Shown here one piece after another: positions 55,772 to 64,000 of a stretch of 64,000 nucleotides of DNA. The position numbers and the translations under genes were made by a program. Source of the stretch: DATHKG01 sp035489435 (GTDB lineage Bacteria > Bacteroidota > Bacteroidia > Chitinophagales > Chitinophagaceae); assembly GCA_035489435.1 (NCBI GenBank), contig DATHKG010000026.1, one strand, 5' to 3'. Position 1 is the stretch's first letter; the number at the start of each line of letters is the position of its first letter. The notes below the pieces were generated by a model that saw nothing but the letters and a program-made list of their open reading frames with translations, ran no database searches and was not told the origin of the DNA.

Positions 55772-56394
55772 AGGTAGGGATTAATTTCAATTAAATATCT
55801 TCATGCGAACCTGGGAACAGCAAAAATTATCTTTTCAAATATTATTTTCTCAATATTATTTTCTTAAATATTATTTTCTCAAATCAACAACCTAAAGGTT
55901 CGTCATTACCGTCATATAACGACTGTCATATAAGATATTACCGGGGTGAAGCTGTGATAAAAGGGTTAATCATTATCATTTGCTAGTCGATAGCACTTAG
56001 TTTTACCGGGCTTAAGACTTAGCAATGAATTATGGATTTTTAAACGGAGTCAATGCGTATTTAGTATGCAAAAGTTTCAACAAAATTTTCAAGATTGATG
56101 ACATATAAAAAAACGTTTGAATGAAATAACCACTATCGTAAAACTCCTTTATTTAGTCCCGGAGGTGAGCAATTTGTCTTTCCCTGGTTTTGATCAGGGG
56201 GGAAATTTACATAGGTACAAGCAGATGACTTCTGGTGCACACATCATTCACTATCAAAATGCGAACATTAGTTAACAGGAAGTTATAGCAGGCATAACTT
56301 GATGAATTTGAATAACGAATCAAAATCTCCATAGCTTATCTAATTCCATAAACCTGGATTTCATAAGTTTTAAACAATTAAAGCTTCAAATAAA
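55772..56394. other. 623-bp intergenic region between the giant T9SS gene and the YCII gene
   Basis: No gene-quality frame. It contains the tandem repeat at 55836-55880, a short direct repeat of gtcatata near 55911-55931, and a hairpin at 56179-56205 (tttccctg with caggg...gaaa, small bulge, 8-nt loop). No T run follows the hairpin on either strand, so it is not a clear terminator. It must contain divergent promoters. Confidence 0.5.
55836..55880. repeat. Three tandem 15-bp AT-rich units
   Basis: caaatattattttct, caatattattttctt and aaatattattttctc follow each other without gap at 55836-55850, 55851-55865 and 55866-55880. They lie 65-109 bp upstream of the giant secreted protein's start, in a place where copy-number change could alter its promoter. 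Confidence 0.7.
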
Positions 56395-56745
56395 ATGAAA
56401 GATTATTTATTGGTATTCAGGACTGATGAAAATACAATGCAAGCTTTCCCTAAACGCTCACCCGAAGAAATGCAGGTTAGTATGAAACGCTGGATGGACT
56501 GGATAGGTGGTATTGCAGCTCAAAACAAATTGACCGATCGGGGAAATAGATTAGTCCCTTCTGGCCAAGTTGTAAAATCTAACAATGTAATCGCTGATGG
56601 ACCGTATAGTGAAATTAAGGAGTGTATTATTGGCTATAGTATTGTAAAAGCCACTTCTATTGAAGAAGCTGCTGAATTAGCAAAGGGATGCCCTGTCTTA
56701 ACAATTGGTGGAAATGTAGAAATTAGAGAGATAAGTGCTATGTAA
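56395..56745 (+). CDS. YCII-domain (DGPF) protein
   Basis: 116 residues, ferredoxin-like YCII fold: MKDYLLVFRTD, MKRWMDWIGGIAAQNKL and the signature DGPYSEIKECIIGYSIVKA. It directly precedes, and its stop region overlaps the longest frame of, the ECF sigma gene. DGPF/YCII proteins are the standard partners of ECF42 sigma factors; the role is unclear, possibly as target or ligand-binding partner. Confidence 0.88.
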   Translation: MKDYLLVFRTDENTMQAFPKRSPEEMQVSMKRWMDWIGGIAAQNKLTDRGNRLVPSGQVVKSNNVIADGPYSEIKECIIGYSIVKATSIEEAAELAKGCPVLTIGGNVEIREISAM

Positions 56746-56797
56746 GCATAATTTCAAAAAATCCAGAATACTTTGTTTTACACAGGCAATTATTTTT

Positions 56798-58054
56798 ATG
56801 ATCCAGGCAGAATTGATGCCTCATTTATTTAGAACGGAGTACAGAAAAATAGTTTCTGTACTCTGCAGATTATTTGGCATTGAGCGCATTGAAATTGCAG
56901 AAGACATTGTAAGCGATACTTTTCTTTCGGCATCTGAATTGTGGGGTTTAAAAGGACTGCCTGAAAACCCGGCTGCCTGGCTATATACTGTTGCAAAAAA
57001 TAAGACGAAAGATCATTTAAAACAAAATTCGCTTTTTGCTGAACACATTTCAAAAGAGATAACATACAGTGCAACGGGTTCGGAAGAAATAGAAATTGAT
57101 TTGTCAATCAAAAACATCAACGATAGCCAACTGGCAATGATATTTGTGGTTTGCCATCCCTGTAATCCTGCTGAAGCACAAATTAGTTTGGCATTAAATC
57201 TACTTTGCGGTTTTGGCGTTGATGAAATTGCAAACGCTTTTCTGACAAACAAAGAAGTTATATATAAACGTTTACAACGAGCCAAAGAAAAACTTAGAAT
57301 TGAAAAAATAAAAATTGAACATCCTACTTCATCTGAAATAAATGAACGCCTACCTTCTGTTTTAATGACTTTGTATTTACTTTTTAATGAGGGCTATTAT
57401 TCGTTAAATCAAGACATTACTTTGCGTAAAGACCTATGTTTGGAAGCGATGAGATTAACGTATTTGCTTATTGAGAACAACCAGACAAACAAACCATCTG
57501 CAAATGCCTTGTTTTCCTTAATGTGTTTTCATTCATCAAGATTTGATGCAAGTCTTAACCAAAACGGAGAAATAATTCTATATGGAGACCAGGAAACGGA
57601 CTTATGGAGTCAAGACCCGATTAGCAAAGGAGAATATTTTTTGGATCAGGCTTCGCAAGGCGATACACTTTCAAAATTTCATTTAGAAGCTGCCATCGCT
57701 TACTGGCATACTTCTAAAACCGATTCAAAAGAAAAATGGGAAAATATTTTACAGCTATATAACCAACTACTCGTTATTGAATATTCACCTATTGCAGCTT
57801 TGAATAGAACTTATGTACTTGCCAAAGCAAATGGGAAAATGGAAGCAATTATAGAAGCAGAAAAGATAAAACTTAATGGAAATTATTTGTACCATTCATT
57901 GTTAGGTGAACTCTATACTGGCATTGACTATACAAAGGCGATTTCGCATTTACAGGATGCTTTAACACTTGCAAAATTTACCACTGACAAAAAGGTTCTT
58001 TTAAATAAAATCTTTGAGTGCAGGCAGAAAGAAAGGACATCTAACATTCTATAG
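56798..58054 (+). CDS. ECF42-type RNA polymerase sigma factor with C-terminal TPR-like domain
   Basis: About 418 residues from ATG 56798 (MIQAELMPHLFRTEYRKIV); the frame extends to 56735, but the extra leader is not family-like. Region 2 is IAEDIVSDTFLSASELWGLK with PAAWLYTVAKNKTKDHLK; region 4 is LNLLCGFGVDEIANAFLTNKEVIYKRLQRAKEKL. A long helical C-terminal domain follows (about 180-418: NEGYYSLNQDITLRKDLCLEA, AAIAYWHTS, EYSPIAALNRTYVLAKANG, YHSLLGELYTGIDY), typical of ECF42 factors, which lack an anti-sigma and use this domain for control. Pairing with YCII supports the assignment. Confidence 0.88.
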   Translation: MIQAELMPHLFRTEYRKIVSVLCRLFGIERIEIAEDIVSDTFLSASELWGLKGLPENPAAWLYTVAKNKTKDHLKQNSLFAEHISKEITYSATGSEEIEIDLSIKNINDSQLAMIFVVCHPCNPAEAQISLALNLLCGFGVDEIANAFLTNKEVIYKRLQRAKEKLRIEKIKIEHPTSSEINERLPSVLMTLYLLFNEGYYSLNQDITLRKDLCLEAMRLTYLLIENNQTNKPSANALFSLMCFHSSRFDASLNQNGEIILYGDQETDLWSQDPISKGEYFLDQASQGDTLSKFHLEAAIAYWHTSKTDSKEKWENILQLYNQLLVIEYSPIAALNRTYVLAKANGKMEAIIEAEKIKLNGNYLYHSLLGELYTGIDYTKAISHLQDALTLAKFTTDKKVLLNKIFECRQKERTSNIL

Positions 58055-58092
58055 CTGGCCCACAGTCAGATTTTTTTTGAAAAAAAATTTGC

Positions 58093-58136
58093 GTAACCCA
58101 GAAGTTACCTATATATTTGAGTAACTTTAAAGTTAC
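58093..58136. promoter_or_regulatory. Two spaced GTAAC/GTTAC inverted repeats, candidate operator
   Basis: gtaac-(6)-gttac at 58093-58108 and a perfect 16-bp palindrome gtaactttaaagttac at 58121-58136 are 28 bp apart, and each is followed by ctat. They lie 54 bp upstream of the AHSA1 gene. The pattern suits a dimeric regulator, but no ArsR-type gene lies nearby. Confidence 0.5.
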
Positions 58137-58189
58137 CTATTGAAAAGCTGGATTTTTATTTCTTCATTAAATACTTAAAATAGATTAAG

Positions 58190-58636
58190 ATGAAAACACC
58201 CGATTTTACTACCACCTTACTGGTGGACCAAACAACAAAAAAAGTTTTTGATGCGATTAACAATCCCCGGCTCTGGTGGTCAGGAGAAGTTGAAGGCAAT
58301 GCAGGAGAACTAAATGATGAGTTCACCTATCGATATAAAGACTTCCACTATTCCAGGCAAAGAGTAATTGAAATGATCCCTGGTCAAAAGGTAGTGTGGC
58401 TGGTTACTGAGTGCGTCATTAATTACGTTGAGGACAAAGACGAATGGATCGGAACAAAGATCAGTTTCGAAATTTCTCAGGAGGGCAACCAAACCAGGCT
58501 TCGTTTTTCTCATTTGGGTTTAGTGCCCACTGTCGAATGCTTCGATAGCTGTTCAAATTCATGGAGCCAGCTTATCCATCAAAGTTTATCTGGTTTAATT
58601 ACCACTGGTAAGGGCAAGCAGCTTATTTTAGCCTGA
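58190..58636 (+). CDS. SRPBCC/AHSA1-family protein
   Basis: 148 residues, START-like fold: VDQTTKKVFDAINNPRLWWS at the N-terminus, FTYRYKDFHYSRQRVIEMIPGQKVVWLV in the strands, and a C-terminal helix (WSQLIHQSLSGLITTGKGKQ). Binds a hydrophobic ligand or acts as an Hsp90-activator-like protein; the exact role is unknown. It stands alone behind the palindromes at 58093-58136. Confidence 0.85.
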   Translation: MKTPDFTTTLLVDQTTKKVFDAINNPRLWWSGEVEGNAGELNDEFTYRYKDFHYSRQRVIEMIPGQKVVWLVTECVINYVEDKDEWIGTKISFEISQEGNQTRLRFSHLGLVPTVECFDSCSNSWSQLIHQSLSGLITTGKGKQLILA

Positions 58637-58676
58637 GCTACTTACTGCGTTAATTTATCCATTCCGAAAAATCGGG

Positions 58677-58697
58677 ATCATAAAATTATTTTATGAT
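58677..58697. terminator. AT-rich hairpin between convergent genes
   Basis: atcataaaa (58677-58685) and ttttatgat (58689-58697) form a 9-bp stem with a 3-nt loop, between the ends of the AHSA1 and SPFH genes. It could serve both directions, but it lacks GC pairs, so it is a weak candidate. A small ccga/tcgg stem lies just before it. Confidence 0.35.
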
Positions 58698-58712
58698 GGT
58701 TAAGAAATAATC

Positions 58713-59684
58713 CTATTGCCTCGGATTACTTGCCCGGTTATCAGCACTGGTCAAAATTGGCGATTCCGGCCTGGTCTTATTTAATACAGTGGTAATGCTA
58801 GTGATTACGCCAGCGATATCGGAAAGGTCAGCGGGCACGATCATAGAGTTATTGGTTTTGGCCAGCTTGCCAAACTCTGTCAGGTACTGTTCGGCAATTC
58901 TCAGATTTACAGCATTCATACCACCTTCCTCATTTATTGAGCTGGCGATTTCACGAATTCCTTTTGCCGTAGCAAACGCAACCAATTCTATCTCAGTAGC
59001 CCGTCCCGCCGCTTCATTGATCCGGCGTTGCTTCTCGCCTTCAGAGCGTGCAATCGCTTCCTGTTTATCACCTTCTGCCCGGTTAATCTTTGCCTGCTTG
59101 TCACCTTCTGATTCTGCAATTAACGCTCTTTTTTCACGTTCGGCGCGCATCTGCTTTTCCATTGCGTCCTTAATGCTCTGTGGCGGTGAAATGTTCTTCA
59201 CTTCATAACGAGATACCTTGATTCCCCATGGACCACTAGCCTTATCTACTGCTTCCACGATGCTGCCATTTACAGTTTCCCTTTCTTCGAAGGTTTTATC
59301 CAACTCCATCTTTCCAATGATACTACGCATGGTTGTTTGCGAAATTTGAACAACGGCAAATTTATAGTTGTCTATTCCGTAAGAGGCCTTTTGCGGATCG
59401 ATTACCTGCAGGTACAAAATGCCGTCTACTTCTACCGCGATATTGTCTTTGGTGATACAGATCTGTGAAGCTACATCTATAGCCTGTTCTTTCTGGTTTT
59501 GACGATATGCTATCTTATCGATAAAAGGTATCAGGATATGAAAGCCTGCTTCCAGTGTACGACTGTATTTACCCAGCCTTTCCACGATATAAGCCGACCG
59601 TTGTGGTACTACTTTAAACGTAGATAAAAACGCGACTAAAAGAAAAAGGATTAAAACTATCAATATAATGGTAGAGGCTGTCAT
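58713..59684 (-). CDS. SPFH/Band 7 membrane protein (QmcA/paraslipin type)
   Basis: 323 residues. One N-terminal membrane anchor (IILIVLILFLLVAFLSTF), then VVPQRSAYIVERLGKYSRTL, the SPFH core (QAIDVASQICITKDNIAVEV, MRSIIGKMELDKTFEERE) and a long charged coiled coil of repeated AEGDKQ/SEGEKQ units. It oligomerises into membrane microdomain scaffolds. Its start overlaps the NfeD stop by 4 bp, so the two are translationally coupled. Confidence 0.92.
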   Translation of the reverse strand: MTASTIILIVLILFLLVAFLSTFKVVPQRSAYIVERLGKYSRTLEAGFHILIPFIDKIAYRQNQKEQAIDVASQICITKDNIAVEVDGILYLQVIDPQKASYGIDNYKFAVVQISQTTMRSIIGKMELDKTFEERETVNGSIVEAVDKASGPWGIKVSRYEVKNISPPQSIKDAMEKQMRAEREKRALIAESEGDKQAKINRAEGDKQEAIARSEGEKQRRINEAAGRATEIELVAFATAKGIREIASSINEEGGMNAVNLRIAEQYLTEFGKLAKTNNSMIVPADLSDIAGVITSITTVLNKTRPESPILTSADNRASNPRQ

Positions 59685-60130
59685 TGTAAAGATTTAGTGG
59701 ATTTAACTATTAATAAAATGCTGTCATTACCTATGATGGTCACATTTTCTCCTTTTTCAATCTGGTCCTCTGATCGTGCATCCCAGTTGGTCCCCTTGAA
59801 ATCGACTTTGCCATTTTGACCAGGGCCAATAAAACTTTCCGCCTTACCGGTCTTACCAATAAACTCATCTTCAAGTTCAGTAGAATGTTTCTTTGTCCAG
59901 ATTATTTTTTTCACCCAGTTTCGAAACAGCAAAATTGTAATTATTGAACTGGCAAGAAATAATATAAGTTGCGCGTTAATACTCAGGTCAACAAATAAAG
60001 AAACAATGGCTACTACCCAGGCTCCGACAGCGAAGAAAAAAAGAATCAGACCCGGCACAACAAATTCCAGCAAAAAGCATACAAAGCCTATTATAAACCA
60101 AATAACGGCGGCATTAAGAAAATTTTGCAT
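59681..60130 (-). CDS. NfeD-family membrane protein
   Basis: 149 residues: three transmembrane segments (VIWFIIGFVCFLLEFVVPGL, VGAWVVAIVSLFVDL, AQLILFLASSIITILLF) and a C-terminal OB-fold domain (IGKTGKAESFIGPGQNGKVD, GENVTIIGNDSILLIV). Standard partner of the SPFH protein encoded downstream, forming a membrane-quality or stress-related pair. Confidence 0.9.
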   Translation of the reverse strand: MQNFLNAAVIWFIIGFVCFLLEFVVPGLILFFFAVGAWVVAIVSLFVDLSINAQLILFLASSIITILLFRNWVKKIIWTKKHSTELEDEFIGKTGKAESFIGPGQNGKVDFKGTNWDARSEDQIEKGENVTIIGNDSILLIVKSTKSLQ

Positions 60131-60284
60131 AAAATATATTTAATTGTTCTTAACATATGCTCCTGTCGAAGATAACGTTAATATTCGGATCGCCTGTTTC
60201 TCCATAGGGTGCCCCTGGAAGAGCTAAGGGATTTTGATTTTGTGATTATTATAGCGGCCTCACAAATCCGAACATTTCCGTAGA

Positions 60285-60596
60285 TTGCTTTTGCCTGAAA
60301 AAAGCACAGAAACATTATCGGCCGTAATCACCGAAAGTACGGCAATGAAATATTTCAATAAAACCCAGGTTGCCGGTCAAACGCTGTTGGTAAATGATAA
60401 ACCTATGGGTACTCCATTCGAATTTGAACAAGTTTACGATGCTTCGATAGAAAAAGTTTGGTATTTTCTGTTCACCAATCTTGTAGCTTTGCGCCTGCCC
60501 GGGAGTTACCATGTTGTGCTCTACGCGCTGCGCAGCAACTTCAGTGATTCAAGGGCGATTAAAACTGCGGCTTGTCACTATAAATTTGTAGGATAA
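60285..60596 (+). pseudogene. Chimeric remnant: MacB-type permease piece joined to an AHSA1-type piece
   Basis: The first 35 or so codons (about 60297-60407) read ETLSAVITESTAMKYFNKTQ and VAGQTLLVNDK, a block from the periplasmic domain of Bacteroidota MacB/FtsX permeases. The following codons read MGTPFEFEQVYDASIEKVWY, like the N-terminus of an SRPBCC/AHSA1 protein (PF..E..YNAPIEKVW). The rest resembles neither family and is probably out of frame. No complete domain exists. It looks like two decayed gene ends joined by deletion. It is the second permease remnant in the window. Confidence 0.55.
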
Positions 60597-60623
60597 TGTA
60601 AATTAATATTGACGATAAACGTT

Positions 60624-63620
60624 TTAATATTTTATAACAGATACCACTCCGATTATTTTTTTCTTTAACAAATCAGACACAGAAATAATATATGTCCCCG
60701 CTCCTATGCTTAGATTCGATAACCTGACCAGTTTTTCGTTTTGAACTAAGTACTGATATAAAATTCGCCCATCAGTAGACATTAATTTGATTGAATACTT
60801 TTTGGACGGCTGAAGTCCGCCAATCATAAAATCTTGTTGAAATGGATTCGGAAAAACTTTGATTATTTGACCTGGAAAATCTATATCGACCAACCCTGTA
60901 ATAGAATTCAATTTTATGTTGATACTATCATATGCATACAATGAACCAAAGCACGCTTCACTGGCTTTCATTCGAACATAAATCCAATTATCGCCCGGCT
61001 CGAGTTGTGAGGCGATTATGTTGATGCTATCAGATAAGCTTTCGGCTTGTAGAGTCTTTCTGAAGTCACTGAATAATGAAAATGTATATCGAGGGCTTAA
61101 ACCCGCATTTTGTACGGAAACCGCAACAATTTTCACAGCTTCGTTTGAAGAGGTTAATACTGTTCTGTTGGCCACAAGACTAAATTTTGGATTTACATTA
61201 GCGCATCCAACCGAGACTTTAGTTTGTTGAATTGGTGTCTTGATGGGAAGGTTAAAATCAAAATAAATTGAAGCTGAGTTTTTGATTACATTACCTATCG
61301 CCAGATCGGATTTGGGTCTGATCTTAAAGCGAATATACCCGTGACTACCAGGCTCATTGGTCAAACTATCTACCAACAAAATCGAATTGAATGTCCATTT
61401 GAGGTAGCGGCCACCTGTAATTGAAAGTTCATAAGAATGGCTTGCATCTTGCATTGTTAAGCTTTCCCAATTCAGATTCGCTTCCAGGGTATCGAGTACG
61501 ACTATGTTGAAAGCTGTATCAGTTCCAGTATTTTGAAATCTAATCAGATAGTTCAGATAAGCGCCACTTTTAATTTCGGTGGTTGAAATTAAACCGCCAT
61601 GACTTTCTAACTTATCATTTGGATCAAAAGATCCTGTTAATATTTGTTTGAAATCAATATGATTATTTTCCTGAGTAATGTCTGCGCTATCGGGAAAAAT
61701 TGAAACGCTGGATGAAATTGTATCGCCGTTTACCAGGATCGGGGGTGCGCTGATAGACAATCTGATTCCAATCTTTCCCGAGTCCATTGGATTTATATTC
61801 AGTAATTTCCAGACGATCGTATCTCCTATTATCTGGGGGGGCTGAGTTGCGGAAATATAGCGAAGTAATGAACTTTTAATAAAGCGCAACTCTGCAGTAG
61901 GAAAAGTTGTTGTGCCTTTATTCTTATATATAAGTGTGTACCCGGTTTCAAAACCGGGCCTGGCAGGATTTATTGGAATAAGATCAACCACCAGATCTTT
62001 CCTCTGTGAAATTGGAATTAAACGAATATCAAAAGAATCTTTATTACCATAGTTTCTGAAATTGAAGGCTTTTGAAGCTGGTTGCACCCGATAGTTCACT
62101 TCGTCAAAAGCGAATTCTACACTGTGCACTCCGGTATCTATGTAGGAAACAAATCTTCCGTTTTGTGGAGTTGAAATTGTGCTGTGCCCGGTTGATTCTT
62201 TGAGGACCTTTAATTTGCCATCGTTGAATATATTTTCATTGGGACCCCTCACCCCATTTGAATCGAGATCAATAAAAATATTACCGGTGATTCTATTACC
62301 GGTTCCAAGTTCAGCATACCACATTTGATAATAAGCACCCACAGGAAAGTTACTGACGTATGGATTTCCGGGCCCAACAATAGAAGAAATTTGTATCGTA
62401 CCGGATCGATTTTCGTCAATTTTTAAAATTGACAGGTATGGGTCGTTATACCCCCCTAAAAAAATCTGGTCAATGTTATTTGTTGCCTCGGCCAAACGAA
62501 CCAGCCATGTAACATGTTTGTAATGATTGTTTGGAACGCCATAGTCAGAGGATCGGGTGAGCCCACCCAGGTAAATTTCACCCGAATTTGAGCAGTGTAT
62601 TGCGTTAAATCTATCATCTTGCGACCCTCCATATAAACGGCTCCATATTATATTACCGTCGGCAGATAATTTAACAACCCACGCATTTTCACTTTCTGTC
62701 AGGCCGGACACGAAAGGAACATCCTTATCAAATGAATTGCTTTCTCCGACGGCATATAAATTACCCTGACTATCTTCTGTAACGTCATAAAACTTTTCGG
62801 CCTGAGAACCGCCATACATTTTAGTCCAAAGCAGATTTCCGTTGATATCTAATTTAATCAGCATCGCATCATTATGCCCTTTCCCATTCGAATATGTACC
62901 ATCGGTCGATATAGTACCGCCGGAAACCAGATAGTTACCGTCGCGCGTTCTAATCATTTTCCCACAAGTTTCCCAGCTATTTCCAGGCAAAATCTTTTGC
63001 CATAATAAACTACCATTTTTATCTAACCTTGCGAGGAAAATATCAAAGTGTGCAATTCCTTCGCCAAATCCCCCACCTACCATCGTAACCCCTGAAACCA
63101 TGAAACCTCCATCTGGAATTTCCAGAACATTCATACCGACGTCAACTTCATCACTACCTAAACATTTACTCCATTGTAAAATTCCGAGACTATCTACTTT
63201 CAGGATCCAAATATCGAGATTGCTACCCGCGGCCGGTCTTTCATCTAAACAGCCTTGCAAGTCCCCGGAAACAATGAAACCGCCATCATTTGTTTCTGAT
63301 ATACCTGATGCTCCGGCCATTTTGAATTGCGAACCATAATTTCTGGACCAAATATGTTTCTTATTAGCATCAAGTTTCGTCAGCAAAATATCGCTGGAAC
63401 CGTAGACAGTTTTAATGTATTCATTTGGAAGCGAGATTTTGCTCAAAAGCATTAACTCCCCTGTAGAAGTATTGATAAACGTGGTATTCATGTAATCTGA
63501 ATTTTCACCAAAACATCGTTCGTATTTTACCTGCAAAGACTGAGATTGCACATTAAAACAATTAACTAAAATAACCAGACTTAGAGAAATAATGATCGGG
63601 AGCTGTTGGGGACGGCGCAT
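60624..63620 (-). CDS. Large T9SS-secreted protein with beta-propeller and DUF7619-like domain
   Basis: 998 residues, signal peptide (IISLSLVILVNCFNVQSQ). The first 400 residues are propeller-like repeats (GASGISETNDGGFIVSGDLQ, LGSDEVDVGMNVLEIPDGGF, MYGGSQAEKFYDVTEDSQGN, LYGGSQDDRFNAIHCSNSGE). An SdrD-B-like carbohydrate-type fold follows (GNIFIDLDSNGVRGPNENIF), then a conserved-repeat domain (about 650-790: FDPNDKLESHGG, YLIRFQNTGTDTAFNIVVLD, ASIYFDFNLPIKT) and a C-terminal sorting domain (VFPNPFQQDFMIGGLQPSKK ... GVVSVIKY). Exported by type IX secretion. Function unknown. Confidence 0.87.
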   Translation of the reverse strand: MRRPQQLPIIISLSLVILVNCFNVQSQSLQVKYERCFGENSDYMNTTFINTSTGELMLLSKISLPNEYIKTVYGSSDILLTKLDANKKHIWSRNYGSQFKMAGASGISETNDGGFIVSGDLQGCLDERPAAGSNLDIWILKVDSLGILQWSKCLGSDEVDVGMNVLEIPDGGFMVSGVTMVGGGFGEGIAHFDIFLARLDKNGSLLWQKILPGNSWETCGKMIRTRDGNYLVSGGTISTDGTYSNGKGHNDAMLIKLDINGNLLWTKMYGGSQAEKFYDVTEDSQGNLYAVGESNSFDKDVPFVSGLTESENAWVVKLSADGNIIWSRLYGGSQDDRFNAIHCSNSGEIYLGGLTRSSDYGVPNNHYKHVTWLVRLAEATNNIDQIFLGGYNDPYLSILKIDENRSGTIQISSIVGPGNPYVSNFPVGAYYQMWYAELGTGNRITGNIFIDLDSNGVRGPNENIFNDGKLKVLKESTGHSTISTPQNGRFVSYIDTGVHSVEFAFDEVNYRVQPASKAFNFRNYGNKDSFDIRLIPISQRKDLVVDLIPINPARPGFETGYTLIYKNKGTTTFPTAELRFIKSSLLRYISATQPPQIIGDTIVWKLLNINPMDSGKIGIRLSISAPPILVNGDTISSSVSIFPDSADITQENNHIDFKQILTGSFDPNDKLESHGGLISTTEIKSGAYLNYLIRFQNTGTDTAFNIVVLDTLEANLNWESLTMQDASHSYELSITGGRYLKWTFNSILLVDSLTNEPGSHGYIRFKIRPKSDLAIGNVIKNSASIYFDFNLPIKTPIQQTKVSVGCANVNPKFSLVANRTVLTSSNEAVKIVAVSVQNAGLSPRYTFSLFSDFRKTLQAESLSDSINIIASQLEPGDNWIYVRMKASEACFGSLYAYDSINIKLNSITGLVDIDFPGQIIKVFPNPFQQDFMIGGLQPSKKYSIKLMSTDGRILYQYLVQNEKLVRLSNLSIGAGTYIISVSDLLKKKIIGVVSVIKY

Positions 63621-64000
63621 ATAATTCGTACTCTTATTAGGTAAATAGTCAGGGTTAATGTGTTGCGTACGACCAGGCTAATGGAAATGATGCGGAAATA
63701 AAAATATAATTTGTTTCGGGAAAAAACAATTTTGCTTTCAAAAAGGAAATATTTGAAAATTAAGCAGCTCTCTTCACCGTCAATTGTATTGAGAATATTA
63801 TTTGAGCACGTAATTATCATACGCACGATAGAAGTAATCCCTGGCTTCCAGTGGACTTTATCCGGGCGTCATTAGTTCGAAGACAATGTTTCCTTCGCGT
63901 GATCCTTTCTGTTATACATCGGTTGCAGTAACAAACCCATCTTTTAAAAACAAAACATTGTAAGCCATAAAAGAAAACCGACAATTACATTTACCCACCC
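63621..64000. other. Right end of window, no confident gene
   Basis: No convincing start or full gene. On the - strand the last about 55 bases read GWVNVIVGFLLWLTMFCF and stop, which could be the tail of a membrane protein entering from the right. It is too short to call. Confidence 0.3.

Noticed and set aside
56179..56205. Hairpin tttccctg / caggg...gaaa as a terminator
   Set aside because: No T run on either side and no gene ends nearby.
63581..63826. 81-residue - strand open frame at the right end
   Set aside because: It has no recognisable features and overlaps the signal-peptide region of the T9SS gene on the same strand in another frame.

Overview
The window comes from a Bacteroidota genome, most likely of the Chitinophagaceae type. 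Two SusC/SusD pairs, two proteins with type IX secretion C-terminal sorting domains, a FecR-type anti-sigma remnant, lipoproteins with Bacteroidota-style N-termini and a moderately AT-rich base composition all point that way. I saw no rRNA, tRNA, CRISPR array, insertion sequence or phage gene.

Region 1 (about 1.1-37.7 kb) is one large glycan-utilisation locus. Left arm, + strand: a class III aminotransferase, an (alpha/alpha)6-barrel lipoprotein, a clan-A glycosidase, an N,N-dimethylformamidase-like protein and a GH2/GH5-like barrel. Centre, - strand: SusC/SusD pair A (25.7-20.6 kb), then SusC/SusD pair B followed by a GH28-like protein, a GH30-ankyrin fusion, an apiosidase-like GH140/DUF4038 protein and a lactonase-like amidohydrolase (20.4-8.7 kb). 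A GntR/FCD regulator sits at 26.0 kb. Right arm: a large FG-GAP/ASPIC lipoprotein and an SDR on the - strand, then an EamA transporter, an IlvD/EDD sugar-acid dehydratase, a second dimethylformamidase-like lipoprotein and a GH36-type alpha-galactosidase-like enzyme on the + strand.

The promoter regions of this locus share a paired motif: TGTTTACA and TGTAAACA, 22-24 bp apart centre to centre. It occurs at six intergenic places (1108, 5777, 20568, 25733, 25990 and 31173), including just before the GntR gene itself. I read this as an autoregulated GntR regulon covering about 36 kb. The model is import of oligosaccharides by SusCD, trimming in the periplasm, and catabolism of the released sugar by an oxidative route (SDR dehydrogenase, lactonase-like amidohydrolase, [2Fe-2S] dehydratase). 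The substrate is not known; no aldolase for the final step lies in the window.

The locus is flanked by gene debris: a fused ECF-sigma/FecR remnant on the left (129-796) and the C-terminus of a FtsX/MacB-type ABC permease on the right (37691-37963).

Region 2 (38-50 kb) is a mosaic of small stress, redox and regulatory genes: AraC, DoxX, TauE/SafE, FMN reductase, LLM flavin oxidoreductase, pirin, Crp/Fnr, alpha/beta hydrolase, a second AraC, an AAA/DUF4143 ATPase, a DoxX-like gene broken by a one-base frameshift, and a CPA1 antiporter.

Region 3 (50-64 kb) has two large secreted T9SS proteins. Between them lie a YCII plus ECF42-type sigma pair, an AHSA1/SRPBCC gene with palindromes upstream, an NfeD-SPFH pair and a chimeric pseudogene.
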